From the NCBI GenBank assembly GCA_029747015.1, contig JAKOGI010000123.1, positions 653,501-717,500 on the forward strand: DNA of 64,000 bases, in the 5' to 3' direction. The notes under the pieces were generated by a model, which saw only the letters and a list, made by a program, of their open reading frames with translations, did not search any database and had not been told where the DNA came from. Positions 1 through 12,500 of the stretch are shown here, piece by piece; positions within the stretch are counted from its first letter, which is position 1; every line of letters begins with the position of its first letter. The stretch comes from Carnegiea gigantea (lineage: Eukaryota; Streptophyta; Magnoliopsida; Caryophyllales; Cactaceae). The position numbers were made by a program, and so were the translations under genes.

Positions 1-3000
1 GTGAAGTGTCGCAATGTACCGTACCTTGATGTGGACACAATCAAGTTACATTTGTACCAGCGAGGGTTTCATCCACACTACTATAGGTGGGTGCATCACG
101 GTGAGACATTCCTAGAAGATGATGCAGCTGCAACTTCCTCATCCAATTCACAAGTGACACCCAACCCTATGAGAGATATGGTGATGGATGCGTACGCACC
201 TGCGGCATCTGCATTAGTGCAATATGTGCCGCACAATGGAGAGCATGAACCAAATGACGATGTGAAGAAGTTCCTTGAACTAATCCAGGCAGCGGAGAGA
301 CCATTGTACGAGGGATGTAGAATGTCACTGCTTAAAGCTGTTGCACGGATTGCAAATCTGAAATGTGAATATGATCTACCCCATCGCGCGGTCGATGGTA
401 TTGTATCCTTCATAAAGGATATATGCCCAAATAACAACGACATGGTCGGTAATTACTACGAAGTGAAGAAGTTGCTTGCGGGTCTTCAACTTCCACATCA
501 AAAAATAGATGTATGCCCCAATGGTTGCATGTTATTCTGGAAGGGGGCAGAGGGGCTGGATAGATGCTCTTTTTGTGATGAAGGTAGGTACTTGAGGACC
601 AGCAAATAAGGGAGACAAATCCCGAGAAAGCATCTAATATATTTCCCCATCGGACCACGACTACAACGACTTTATGCAACGAAGAAAACTGCTGAGAGTA
701 TGCGGTGGCACCATGAGCACAAGCGGCCTCCTGGGGTCATGGCACACCCATCCGATAGTGAGGCGTGGAAACATCTAGACGTTTCCTACCCTTCATTTGG
801 CGCCGAACCTCGTAATGTGAGGTTAGGGTTGTGCACTGATGGCTTCTCTCCGTTTGGTCATTATGGTCAAACATATTCATGCTGGCCAGTGATTGTGACC
901 CCTTATAATTTGCCCCCATGGATGTGCAAGAAAAGACAATTCAAGTTCATTGCTCTCCTTATTCCCAGTCCGAAGAATCCAAAAGGAAATATTGACATAT
1001 ATATGCAACCTCTTATTGAAGAACTGAAGCAACTGTGGAATGAAGGAACACCAACATATGACGTCTCCCTGAGGTAGAATTTCGTAATGAAGGTTGCAAT
1101 TCTATGGACTGTGAGTGACTTCCCCGCGTATGGCATGCTTTCTGGCTGGACGACTGCCGGAAGGTTAGCATGCCCCTACTGTATGGAACACACAAAAGCA
1201 TTCAGGCTAGCCCATAGGAAGAAGCAATCGTGGTTTGACTGTCATCGTCAATTTCTCCCACCAGATCATAAATTCCGGCGTAACAAATCTGCATTTTACA
1301 AAAACAGGGAGGACCATTCTGAACCTCCTCCTATGCTTACCGGGGAGCAAGTTTGGAGTCGTGTCTCTTCCCTCCCGAGGGCAACAGATCACAAGGGAAA
1401 AGTGGATGGGTACGGACAGTCACACAATTGGAGCAGACGTAGCATATTTTGGGAACTACCTTACTGGAGCAAGTTGTTAATACGCCACAACCTTGATGTC
1501 ATGCACATTGAGAAAAATGTGTTCGAGCAAATAATTAACACGGTGTTGAATGTGAAGGACAAAACAAAAGATGACATCAGCGCGAGGGAGGACATGCGTA
1601 CCCATTGTAAACGTAGGAGACTTAATGTTCATGTTGTTGCCGATGGCGACGGACGCCGGCGATAAGTTATGCCACAAGCTCCATATGTTTTGAAGAGGGA
1701 GTACAGAAAGGTGGTGTGTGACTGGATCCGTAAAGTGAAATTCGCAGATGGTTACGCCTTGAACTTGAGTAGGTGTGTGGACATGAGGAACGCTTCACTG
1801 CATAACATGAAAAGCCATGATTGTCATGTTTTTATGCAGCGATTGTTGCCTCTGGCTTTCAGAGATATCTTACCCACCAATGTCTGGAATGTGCTAACTG
1901 AGCTAAGCCAGTTCTTTCGAGATTTGTGTTCGTCGAAGTTGCATGCTGATAACGTAGTTCGTTTGGAGAATAACATTACAGAAATTTTGTGCAAGTTGGA
2001 ACGAGTTTTCCCCCCTTCTTTCTTCAACGTAATGGAGCATCTACCTGTCCACTTGCCTACGGAACTAAAACTTGGTGGGCCGGTTCAATATCGATGAATG
2101 TATGACAACGAAAGGTATGACAAAGCTCACAGAAATCGTGTCAGCGAAATGTACGTACAGAAATAACGTTTGGGTGGGTTGTGTTACAGGTTTCTTCATC
2201 ACTTGAAGGGGAAAGTAGGCAACAAAGCACGTGTTGAGCCTTCAATTTGCTATGCATACTTAATGGAAGAGATAACGAACTTCATTACGAACTACTTCGA
2301 CGACAGTGTTGATGTTAGGGCACAAGATTTGCCGAGAAATGTGATGAACATTAACAAAGACAAATTCGATGCCAACCTCCCGGACATTTTCTCCCGTAAC
2401 GTTGGATATGCCCCGAATGAGGGGAGTGTATGCTTCTTGGATCATTTGGATCATCGGTTGGCGCACGCATATGTCTTATCCAATTGTGGGTTGTTAGGAG
2501 AATATGAACGGTAAGTTTATGTACTCCTTAGGGAGGGAAATGGTACATACCTTAAACAGGACCATATGATTTTGTGCATTCGTTGTGTAGGATGTTCGAG
2601 CAGGAGATGATCCACCAAAACCCTCGAGTTCGGGTCGAGAATGTGTGGGGAAATTATGAAGAAAAATTTCCTAAATGGTTCAAAGTGAACGTACGTTTTG
2701 GCACAATGTGTTTCGCTTACATCGGTTGACGTATTTGTATTCTTTTGCGAGACTGATAACATCTTTGAGCAATTGTTGTTACGACGTCCATGCAGGTGTT
2801 GCAATCCAACGTTGACGGCGACATCCTAAAAGCACTTGCCTATGGCCCTAAAAGGCATGTTCGTCGTTGGGATCATTACTATGTCAACGGCTTCAACTTC
2901 CACACATACGAATATGGGAAAAACAAGGCCACAATGAATTATGGCGTTTGCGTCAAAGGAACGGATGGAAGGGAATATTATGGCGTTCTACAAGATGTTA

Positions 3001-3515
3001 TCGAGTTGCACTATGTTGGGGATATTCGTTCGTATAAGACGATATTATTTAAGTGTGATTGGTATGACTGCATTAACGGTGTTGTTGTCCACGACACGTA
3101 CATATTGGTTGATGTCAATCACACAAAGAGATATCCCAAGTACGATCCATTTGTCATTGCCAGTCAGGTCACCCAAGTTTGCTTCATGCCTTATCCTATG
3201 AAGGACAACACTAAAAAGGATTGGTGGGCAGTGGTCAGAATGAAAGCGAGACCTATAGTTGATGCCCCCGAAGAGGATGCACCATTCCAAGTGGATGAAA
3301 ACGACAACCTGCCTAATATAGCAGATGTTGATGTGCACGAAGATGTTCCCATCGCAGAAGAAGAGGAGAATGAAACGGATGACACTGATGATGAGGAGGT
3401 TGAGGTCGTCGACGATGGCTCTGAAGCTGCATCGCTGGACGGGTTACTGGATGAAGACGATGATACCGTCGATGACGATGATGGGGACGACTTCACCGAA
3501 TCAATGTTCCTGTAA
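1..3515 (+). pseudogene. TNP2-type CACTA transposase, 5' truncated by window, nonsense-riddled
   Basis: The inferred exons are 1-2114, 2190-2510, 2591-2690 and 2796-3515, all with GT-AG borders and matching phases. The N-terminus (KCRNVPYLD, then HYYRWVHHGE) matches the transposase-associated domain. About 490-1600 is the TNP2 domain, with stretches such as AEPRNVRLGLCTDGF, WPVIVTPYNLPPWMC and DFPAYGMLSGW. About 1800-2110 resembles DUF4218 (SHDCHVFMQRLLPLA, HLPVHLPTELKLGGPVQYR) and 2930-3240 resembles DUF4216 (NYGVCVKGTDGREYYG). The C-terminus from 3250 is an acidic Asp/Glu tail. In-frame stops lie at 607, 1075, 1663 and 2095; the last falls where family members have Trp. I saw no frameshift, so the copy has decayed mainly by point mutation. 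The stop at 2163 is inside an intron. Confidence 0.9.
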
Positions 3516-3826
3516 AGCAATTCGATGTGATGAAGACGCAGTTTGCGTCTTCGTAACATGGACCTTGTGTTACGTACGTCAAATGTGTTTAAACTGTAAA
3601 GGCATCATGTACTACTATATGTTATGTTGTGTATGTAACATGCATTCATACCAAATTGCGTATTAGTTGTTCCCATACTGTATTCATGCATTTTGTCAGC
3701 TGCAAAACACAATATCGTACATTGCTAAGGTTATACTATTTCATGTTGTTTGGCATACATTTTTCAAATTTAAATGCATGCACTTCTCTAATTGATTTCC
3801 ATGACATGGTGTAGGAGTAGGTCAGC
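3516..3826. other. Spacer between the two CACTA genes
   Basis: AT-rich non-coding sequence of 311 bases. It should contain the 3' leader of the transposase transcript and the start of the next one. I see no further gene or repeat. Confidence 0.5.
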
Positions 3827-4672
3827 ATGGACGGGTCGAGCAGAGCCATTGCCCAGTACGACTCCCAGGAGACGCAGCCTCCGGAGTTCCCGTTGGAGGG
3901 CTCTAGCGCCACATTCACACGGGTCCGACTTGTGCCTAACATCGACAAGTGGTAAGCGTCAGTAACTTTCACAATTCATAAGCCTGAGACGTCATACGAT
4001 TTCCTTTAATTTGTGGGCAATGCAGTATCGCAGGTTTGGTGATCGAGATGTCGCACGAGCCATCTCCGAGACCATTCGTACCTACTACAAGGATGCTTTC
4101 ACGTGCTGGCGGGATGCCCCTGTGGATCACAAGCAGTTTTGATGGAATTGTTTTAAGGTAAAGGTTTTACACTTTGCAATATATGTATACTGAGTTTGTT
4201 TTCCCCTTTTTGTCGAATGTCAACCCAAATTCTCCGGATGTGTGATCCGTTGAGATGTGTGCTTGGTTTACTCCGCGCGTGTGGTGCGTTGAGTGTGGGA
4301 GTGTATGTTGTTTATCTATTAATTGCAGGGAGGTAATGTAGGGCTTTTAGCCTGGGTAATGGTCAACTTTAAGGCGGAACCCTGTCCGTTTCTTTCGAGG
4401 GATATATATGAATATGCATATTTATGTTCATACATATATGAATAAATGTATACTGAGTTTGTTTTCCCCGATTTTTTCGAATGTAAACCTCAATCCTCCG
4501 GATGTGTGATCCGTTGAGATGTGTATGTATGTGCTCCGGGCGTGTGGCCCGTTAAGCGTGGAAATGCAAGTTGTATTTGTAGTTAATGCAGGGAGGTAAT
4601 GTATGGCTGTTAGCCAGGGTAATGGTCATTTTTAAGGCGAAACTCTGTCCGTTTCTTTCGAGGGACATATAT

Positions 4673-5045
<373 letters not shown>

Positions 5046-5308
5046 CATATATACGAATATGCACATTTATGTTCATACAGACATGAACAAATGCAGTATG
5101 AGTTGGTTGTTCTCTTTATTTCGAATGTCATCCCCAATAATCCGAATGTGTGGTCAGTTGAAATGTGTAATTGGTTTACTCCGGGCATGTGGCCCGTTGA
5201 GCGTGGGAATGTGTGTTGTATTTTTATGTATTGCAGGGAGGTAATGTGTGGCTGTTAACCAGGGTAATGGTCAATTTCAAGGCGGTACTCTGTCCGTTTC
5301 TTTCGAGG

Positions 5309-5309
5309 G

Positions 5310-5350
<41 letters not shown>

Positions 5351-5440
5351 CATATATGTACACACACGTGTATACACATACATTTGCCCGCATATGCACA
5401 TACCTGTGCACGTGTACACACATACATAAACACGTATACA
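5309..5440. repeat. (TA)n/(TG)n/(CA)n compound microsatellite
   Basis: TA, then TG (about 5320-5341), then TA and an ACACGTGTATACACAT-rich stretch. It occupies the same position in copy C of the tandem repeat as the larger microsatellite in copy B. Confidence 0.9.
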
Positions 5441-6991
5441 TAAATACGAATGTGCATATTTATGTTCATACAGACATGAATAAATGTATGATGAGGTGGT
5501 TGTCCTCTTTATTTCGAATGTCATCCCCAATAATCTGGATGTGTGATCCGTTGAAATGTGTAATTGGTGTACTCAAGGCGTGTGGCCCGTTGAGCGTGGA
5601 AATGTATGTTGTATTTCTATTTATTGCAGGGAGGTAATGTGTGGCTGTTAGCCAGTGTAATGGTCAATTTTAAGCCGGAACTCTGTCCGTTTCTTTCGAC
5701 GGAGTTGTGTCAGTTTCATTCTAGAACTGTATATACATAACCACGCACACAAATCCGCACCCCATGCGCACCAAGAGTGAGATATATGAAGGCGTAAATA
5801 TATTAATATATGGTAGTGATTTTTGTGTACATTTAACAGGTGAGATTAATTTCCACATTGATTTATTCATAATTGCAGTAACCCATATGCACAGTACACT
5901 AAATATGTATGTTACTAAATCAATCTTGTGACTTGCATGTGCAGGAACGATTCACATGGGATCCTGAGCATGAGGACTTAGTCAGAAGAGAATGGCAGCA
6001 GAAGGTCCGTGTCAGACTGAAGGATATAGTGCACAAGACCGCGAAGGACCCCCCAGAGAAGATCATTCATTGGATGACTGATGGTATTCGCACTGCAATG
6101 AAGACCAAGAGGGAAACAGATGAGGATTTTAAGAAGCGGTCAGAGCGAAACAGGAAGAACAAGGTAGAGGGGCCGAAGGTAAAGATTGGGCACAGTCAGG
6201 GGTCAATATCTGCAACAATGTGAGCTTAGAGACTGGTACGAAAATGTTAACTGCTGTAGTGAAATATATTGTCTTCACTTTGAAAAGTTGCCCATGTGGA
6301 AATATATATGTGTATGTGACAGGCGAAGCAACTGGGAAGAAGACCTTCGGCTGCTGCGTTATTTGTCACCACTCATTCCAAGGTTGATGAGAGCAGTCAC
6401 CGCATTTGGTGCGATGAGTACGCACAGAGTGTGTATGTAAGTATTGCATTGAAGCTTCGTTCACTACGTAGATGCCTGAAATGTACGCATATGTAATTTG
6501 TTTGCCTTCCTGATTTGTTTCAAACGATGCAGCAAAAATATGAGCAACTGAAAGTAGAAACTGATGTGCAAGTCAGTTCCGCAGCAGATGATCACCTATT
6601 CTTTAAGGCAAGTGGAGGCTGGAGTGACAAGGGCTCCATATACGGACTTGGAAGAGAGGGTGCAGCCATGTTTGAGAGACCGATCACGTGTAGGCGTAGT
6701 GGCGGCAGCACTTCCTCCGCATATTCTTCTCCCATAGTAACCGAGCTCCAAGATCAGTTGCAAATGACACAGAATGAGCTGCAAACGACTCAAGCTCGAC
6801 TTCATTCGACAGAGGAGGAGCTGAGGAGTACTAGGGAGGAGTTGAGTAGTACTAGGGAGGAGTTGGAAGCTACCAGGAAGGAGATGGATGCGCAACGGAT
6901 TGGGCTGCTGGAGCTTAATGCTCGGTTTGATAGCTTCTCGGCGCTGCTTGGCCACCCCACCCGTGCGGACAACTCTCAGGCATCGTTGTAG

Positions 6992-7224
6992 ATTTAGGTA
7001 TGTGTAGTTGTACACGTTAATTGTAATTTCGGCTATGTGTAGATGTAGGCATCGTCGTACTGTGTAACATTGGGCTATGAATTTTATGCACGTGACCGAT
7101 TGAACTCTATAATTGTTGTGTTCGTGGAATGCGAAATTGTGGATATTTTGGTGCATTCTGTGTAATTTCGATGTAATTTAGGGATGCTGAAATACGCGGT
7201 ATGTATATGGCAAACAATATGCCC
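6992..7224. other. CACTA 3' untranslated stretch
   Basis: Non-coding sequence between the stop of the second gene and the subterminal array. Nothing else recognised. Confidence 0.4.
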
Positions 7225-7836
7225 AGGTTGGAGACCGAAATTGATATTCTGGTCTCTGTTTGAGACCGAAATGAAAGTTTGGTCTCAAACACAGGCAGAC
7301 AGGAACATCAGCCTATGTTGGAGACCAACCTGAAAATCGGTCTCCAATTGAGACCGGTAATCGGTCTCCAGTAGAGACCGAAGCAATAATTTTGGTCTCA
7401 GATTGAGACCAAATTTATTGGTCTCCAATTAAGACCAATACTATTGGTATCAATTAGAGACCGGCCAAATTTGGTCTCCAATGGAGACCACTGAACTTGG
7501 TCTCAATTAGAGACCGGCCAGAGTTGGTCTCTGTTAGACACCGATATGTCTGGTCTCCAATTGAGACCAGAACATTTGGTCTCAATTAGAGACCAGCCCA
7601 TTTTGGTCTCACATAGAGACCGGCCCAGCTTGGTCTCAGTTGGAGACCACTAACTTGGTCTCAATTAGAGACCGACCAGATCTGGTCTCAATTGAAGACC
7701 ACTGTGCCAAAAATTGGTCTCTAAATTTGAATTGCTACCAAAAGTTTAGAGACTGAAACTTTTCGGTCTCTATTTAGTCTCTAAAATTATTTAGAGACCG
7801 GGTTTCCCATTTAGAGACCGAAAAGCTTTGGTCTCT
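7225..7836. repeat. CACTA subterminal array of alternating ggtctc / gagacc motifs
   Basis: By eye there are about 18 exact ggtctc and 16 exact gagacc hexamers, plus degenerate ones (aagacc, gacacc, ggtatc). The two orientations alternate almost regularly, each pair spaced about 12-13 bases, giving a period near 26 bases. Most units have the form ggtctc-AATTA-gagacc. Subterminal repeats of plant CACTA elements are known binding sites for the element's own accessory protein, so these are the likely sites for the product of the gene at 3827-6991. That assignment is inference. Confidence 0.93.
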
Positions 7837-7840
7837 AACT

Positions 7841-7858
7841 GGGCGCTTTCTTGTAGTG
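7841..7858 (-). repeat. Right terminal inverted repeat of the CACTA element
   Basis: Read on the minus strand this is CACTACAAGAAAGCGCCC. The CACTA start and the following CAAGAAA are typical for the superfamily. Confidence 0.93.
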
Positions 7859-7869
7859 TATCCATCACC

Positions 7870-8225
7870 AACCTATATTTTCCAAGGAAAAAAAGGCCCT
7901 TAGGGTAAATTGGTAAATTGTGAATGATAAAAGGGTGCAGTTGGTTGAGGTTAGTTGAAGTGGACTGAAATTGGTATTTTTTATTGAAGTGGGTTGAAAT
8001 GAGTTGAAATTGGTATACTTTTATATGATGGGTTAAAGTTGGTTAAAATAACGAGAATAAAATTTTGAAGGAGATGGATTAAAGTTTGTTGAAATAGATT
8101 AAAGTAGGTTGAAGTCAGTTGAAATAGATTAAAGTTGATATTTTTTATTAGAATGGATTAAAATTGATTTAAATATATTAAAATAAGTTAAAGTAAATTA
8201 AAATTGATGAATTAAAAAAAACAAA
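7870..8225. repeat. Degenerate short repeats rich in ttgaa / ttaaa words
   Basis: Irregular repeats of words such as ggttgaagt, gttgaaat and gattaaagt with no fixed period. No coding potential. It could be the worn remains of a transposon subterminal region. Confidence 0.55.
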
Positions 8226-8268
8226 CGAAAAGAACATACCATTAATTAGCTAAAAGTTCTATTCCACC

Positions 8269-8859
8269 TAGAGCTGGATAATAGGTCGTGTCGGATCGGA
8301 TTCGTGTTCGTGTTGAACTTAAACGGGTTGAGAATTCCTCAACCTGAATCTAATCCGTTTATTAAACGGGTTGAAAAATCTTGACCTATACCATTGAATT
8401 TTTAAACGGGTTAACCCGTTTAACCAGTTTAAGATAGACAGGTCAAGTTCAGTCGCTTAATTAACTATTTACGTATTTAATATGTTCAACTAATATGCAA
8501 TTACAGTGTTAAAAATTAAGTTTACACATCACATTAAATAATTACTCTTTGAAATTCCCCAAATTCGTCATAATTCACAATTTCTAAAAATCTTTGTATT
8601 CGTAATTATCTAATAAAAAGTAAATGGATAAATAAAAAATGAAAAAATAAGTTGACATATTTAAATTCATTTAATATAAACGGGTTAAATACGTACTTTT
8701 CGTGTCGAAAATCTCGACCTGAACTTAACCCATTTAATTAAACGGATTGAATGTATCAATTCATTTAATTAAATAAGTCAAAAATTTATACTCAAATTCA
8801 CTTAATTTCATATTAATTTCAGATCAGTAATTATATTGGATTAACTTTTTTCAACCGTA
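8269..8859. mobile_element. Non-autonomous hAT-like element with 8-bp target duplication
   Basis: A perfect 8-base duplication ATTCCACC flanks the element (8261-8268 and 8860-8867). The left end reads TAGAGCTGGATAATAGG, the right end inverted reads TACGGTTGAAAAAAG, so the terminal repeats are degenerate. The body is full of aaacgggttga / aacccgttta inverted words, as in the widespread plant hAT-like MITEs that begin TAG.GCTGGCAA. No protein is encoded. Confidence 0.7.
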
Positions 8860-8867
8860 ATTCCACC

Positions 8868-10207
8868 CTCTCAAGCCAAACAACCCCTAGAATATGCGGA
8901 GTACCTCTGAAATAAGGGCCTATAAAAGTACCCCGCACTCACCTTTTTGTTTTTTTAATTTTTTATTTTAATATAATAAATATAGGCAGTATAAACCATC
9001 ACTGGCTATCGTCTCTGCTTAGCGCTAAGCGGCTAGGGGCCGAAAACTCCGCCTCTCTCTCTCTGCGTCCTAGTACTCCCCGTCTCTGTTGGTTGAAGGT
9101 GCAAGCGTGAAGTGTTGCCATTTCTCCACTTCTCAGGTTTATCAATCTCTGTTTCGCTACTCCTTAATTCTTTGCCCGAATTGTGCTCTAGTTATTTTGC
9201 CAATTGCCCAGTTTATAGTTGCCCAACTGACTGCTTACTTTACCCAGCTTTGTCCATCTTCGCCATTGTAATGCATGCATTTTCTCTAAATAAATGCCAT
9301 TTACTTTGATTTCCTAAATTTTGGAGGTAGATTTTTAGTGCTCATTAAGATAATTGTTGAAAGTTTGAATCACCTAACTATATGTTACGTGGGCAGTACA
9401 AGTACTTCCCTGTTTGAGAGTTAAAATAACTCCATTGTTAGTTTTTTGTATGTATATTTTGCCCTTTTGGGGATAGCTGTTTATTTAAATTCATTCCTGG
9501 GAGGCTCCTTGAGTTTTTCGTGCAGCAATATGCTATAGGAATCTATGTAAATGGATGAGAAGACAGCTTCTTTGCTGTAGAAATTGAAGGGCAATATCCA
9601 TATCCTTACCCAGAGAGTCCCGCTTAAGTGGGTGTGCTGGGGATTGGGATTTCCAATGTAGTAGGCTTACCAATGAATGGTGGAATTGCAGAGAGGGATT
9701 TATTTGTTGTGGTGGGGAGAATATGTGAGCATTTGGACATGTTAGTGTTAATGATAGCACTGCAGCTGTTTTGTTTGGGTCTATGAATACTAGGATGAGC
9801 TGTGTAGAGTTTCCTTTCAGGATATATGAGAATACTATAAAAGAATTTTGAGGTGTCAGTTATAGTGCCAATCTACTTGGTTTGTGCCTGTAATTATAGG
9901 ATGAGCTTTAGAGATTTCTTTGTAAGAGTTATCAAGAAATTATGCTTGATCGACAGTGAAGATGAAATGTTCAACTCTTGGATCTTTGATGACTTCTAAT
10001 GATCGTCCTCCAATTCATCTTGCCAATCTCTTCTCTGTCTCTCTCATATCTGCACTGTTGAGTTTCTCTGTTGGATTCACCGTAAATCCCTCATTTAGGG
10101 CAAAATTTAGTTATATCCACTATTGCTACTTCGCTGAATCTTCTTATCCCAGGACTTAGTGCTGTTTATTTAGTTAGGGTGGCTGGCTATCATCTTAGAT
10201 CTCTAGC
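8868..10207. other. AT-rich spacer with a CT-rich leader-like stretch
   Basis: No gene recognised. At 9050-9130 a (CT)n run is followed by cacttctcag|gtttatc, which would suit a transcribed 5' leader ending at a splice donor. The next host coding exon downstream is YRDC exon 1, so this may be its untranslated first exon, in which case the DONSON pseudogene lies in a leader intron. This is speculation. Confidence 0.3.
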
Positions 10208-12078
10208 ATGGCCAAAGTTGCCACAGTTTTAGCTGCACCTCGTTCTTTATCTTCGGATTCGCTGCATTTTGTGGAGGTGCAACGCAGGCTGGTGCTGTTG
10301 TCAAGAGGAAAACTCCCCCTAAATTAAGAGGAGAGCAATTGAAGAGAAGGATTGTAGCCGAGGTTGCACATGAATCTTCTGTTTCCCTCGAGCTGAGAGA
10401 AGTGGATTCTGAAGCCTGAGGGCACACGGAATACAAGATATGTGGACACCCATCTAGATGAAGTGTATCCTTTTATAAAACCAACCAATAGTCTCAGGTT
10501 GCTCAGTGTAAAATCAAATTCTAAGGAAGATCCAGTTAATCAAGATAAGGGTGCAATAAAGAGTTCTTTACCTTTACATTTGACAGTCAAGAGTCACTGG
10601 TAGCAAAATTGTAAAGATGCTTCAGTTATAAATGCCAACAATTCGGTTTAACAGGATTGCCAAACGTCCGGCGAAGATAGTCAGAACAGGTTTCGTAGTG
10701 TGGAAGAACTTTGATTAGGTAGTGACAGTTTCTCACAGATGGGCATAGGTGACGCGGACAAAGTCCTAAAAGGACTACTTCCTCATGAGATGTGTGCTTG
10801 TTCTCCACCTAATGTTTCTAGAAAATGTGGGGATGTAAAGTCAGCATCTTTGGGAAATTCTTGCTCACAAGTACATGTGGCTGGAAGAAAAGTTCCTCTT
10901 GTCTTGACAATGAAAACAGCCATGCATATAGTGTCTTTTATCCAGCAACTCATTCTCACATATTCACTTATGGGTGACTCTTACAGTGGCATGACACCTT
11001 TCTCATTTAAATTTTGGTACACTGGCAATCAAAGTATTAACTTTACATCAAATTCTCCAGCTTCCGCAGACTCTCCTAGTTTGATTTCATGGACTTATCC
11101 TCAATCATTGCTGCAGCCTTCTTTCCTGTCGGCATTGAGCTCATCTATTGGTGGAGTGGAGACAGATTTCTTGAATAAGCGGAAGCTAGCTTGGGAGGAC
11201 TCTTTCAGAAGCCTATACTACATGCTAAGGAAAAGTCGGTGTGATCTTTTCTATGTTTTTACATCACAATTTGTGGTTATGTTCACTGCTGTTGGGCACG
11301 GGGAAATCCAAACGCATATGCAATGCATATATTTCTCAGTCAACAGAAGGTTTAAGGTCTTTGTTGAAGGAGCATGATATCTCTTTCTCGCTGCATCTTT
11401 GCTGTTCGGACCTAGAACAGATAAGCAGCGAAGACTTGGTTGAGCTCTCTGAGATTGAGAAGCATAATTTCGGACAGGCCAAACGTTTGGGTTCCATGGA
11501 CAACAGCCCCCAGTCATTGTTAGCATTTAATGGAAATGATAGTGTTCATGCCCTCTACGGTTTTTTTTATTAGATTATAGATCTTTGTTGTCAACATTGG
11601 CCACGTTGAGCAGTGCGGATGTAACCCTCTTATGTGCTCCAATTCCTTTTCTTCATGCTGCTCTTTCTTCCGCAGGGCTAAGATGCAAAGAGATCAAGAG
11701 AGCTGATGTTGTGCAGGCAAACGATCAGTAGGAAAAGATGGTGATTGATGAGCCCATTGATGGTTCCTACTACAGCATTGAGGTAGAGGATGCATATCTG
11801 CCTCCTTGGATAGTCTGTTCTTTATTCACGACAATGTGCTCCGATAGTAGGAGCTTTGAGGCAAGCTTTACGACTGAACCGAATTCCTTGGGTTTGAATG
11901 CTGCTCTTGATGTAGTCATCCAGAGATCCGAGAATGATGAGACAAGTGGATATTCGCAATGAGTGAAGCATACCTTGGCCTTTCAACAGCGGTCATGACT
12001 TCTGACTTGCGCTCTGCATCTTTGAAGGGCTTGAAATATTCTGATGGATGTTAGGCAGCTCCTCTTTCTCCTATTTGA
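10208..12078 (+). pseudogene. DONSON: DONSON-like pseudogene, apparently processed
   Basis: Translation in shifting frames gives an ordered series of plant DONSON-like blocks. These are the start (MAKVAT), VKRKTPPKLRGEQLKR near 10300, RYVDTHLDEVYP near 10440, ISWTYPQSLLQPS near 11090, KRKLAWEDSFRSLYYMLRK near 11180, CNAYISQSTEGLRSLL, DLVELSEIEKHNFGQ near 11440, SPQSLLAFNG, LRCKEIKRAD near 11680, YLPPWIVCSLF near 11800, FEASFTTEP and SLKGLKYSDG near 12030. The frame changes at several places (for example about 10270, 10420 and 11300) and stops interrupt it. The blocks follow one another without introns, which suggests a retrocopy. Functional DONSON acts in replicative helicase assembly and fork protection; this copy cannot make it. 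Confidence 0.82.
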
Positions 12079-12126
12079 ACTGGAGTTCTTTTTCCTTTCT
12101 GTGTCCTAAGAATGCTGCAAATGGAA

Positions 12127-12373
12127 CACTGGGAACTTTGAAGGAGTCTTTGAAGGAGAGGAGACGCCCCTTTAACGAATTAAAGATATTCTTATCAAGA
12201 CTCTTTTTTTCTGGGATAGTGGGAACTTTGTGACTCTTCTTTTGACGTAATTGATTTTGTGGATAGGTTCCATCTAGGGTGTACATAATCCTTTTGTAGG
12301 TTGCTTGCTTGCAACCATCCCTTTGTACATTATTCAGTTTAATATATTTTACTCTTTTTCCCTATCAAAAAAA
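12127..12373 (+). mobile_element. Poly(A)-ended retro-insertion (truncated LINE or other retrocopy) with 19-bp target duplication
   Basis: The 19-base word AAGAATGCTGCAAATGGAA occurs at 12108-12126 and again at 12374-12392, directly after an A-run. Between them lie 247 bases ending in ccctatcaaaaaaaa. This is a target-primed insertion, complete with target duplication and A-tail. The inserted sequence resembles the 3' end of a plant LINE, but I cannot name the family. Confidence 0.8.
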
Positions 12374-12500
12374 AAGAATGCTGCAAATGGAAATTGTATT
12401 TTAATTCTCTCCGTAGTATATTCTAGACTCTTCTAATGATTGCTCTTGTAGTAGTTTGTCTTAACTTGTAAAACACTTAGCTGCCCAAACAAATGACAAA

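Noticed and set aside
2115..2189. In-frame stop at 2163 as a fifth nonsense mutation in the transposase
   Set aside because: It falls in a GT-AG intron whose removal restores the family sequence (MYDNERFLHHLK).
3191..3559. Antisense Ser-rich frame
   Set aside because: It is the complement of the Asp/Glu tail of the CACTA transposase; the Ser runs are a codon shadow.
7225..7836. Dense ggtctc sites as a sign of synthetic assembly DNA
   Set aside because: The motif equals a type IIS restriction site, but it sits inside a natural CACTA end with degenerate variants and a proper terminal repeat.
7225..7836. CRISPR-like array
   Set aside because: The repeated unit is a hexamer in alternating orientation, not a direct repeat with unique spacers, and the genome is a plant.
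10739..11377. Intact DONSON gene
   Set aside because: The frame shifts near 11300 and elsewhere, and stops separate the conserved blocks.
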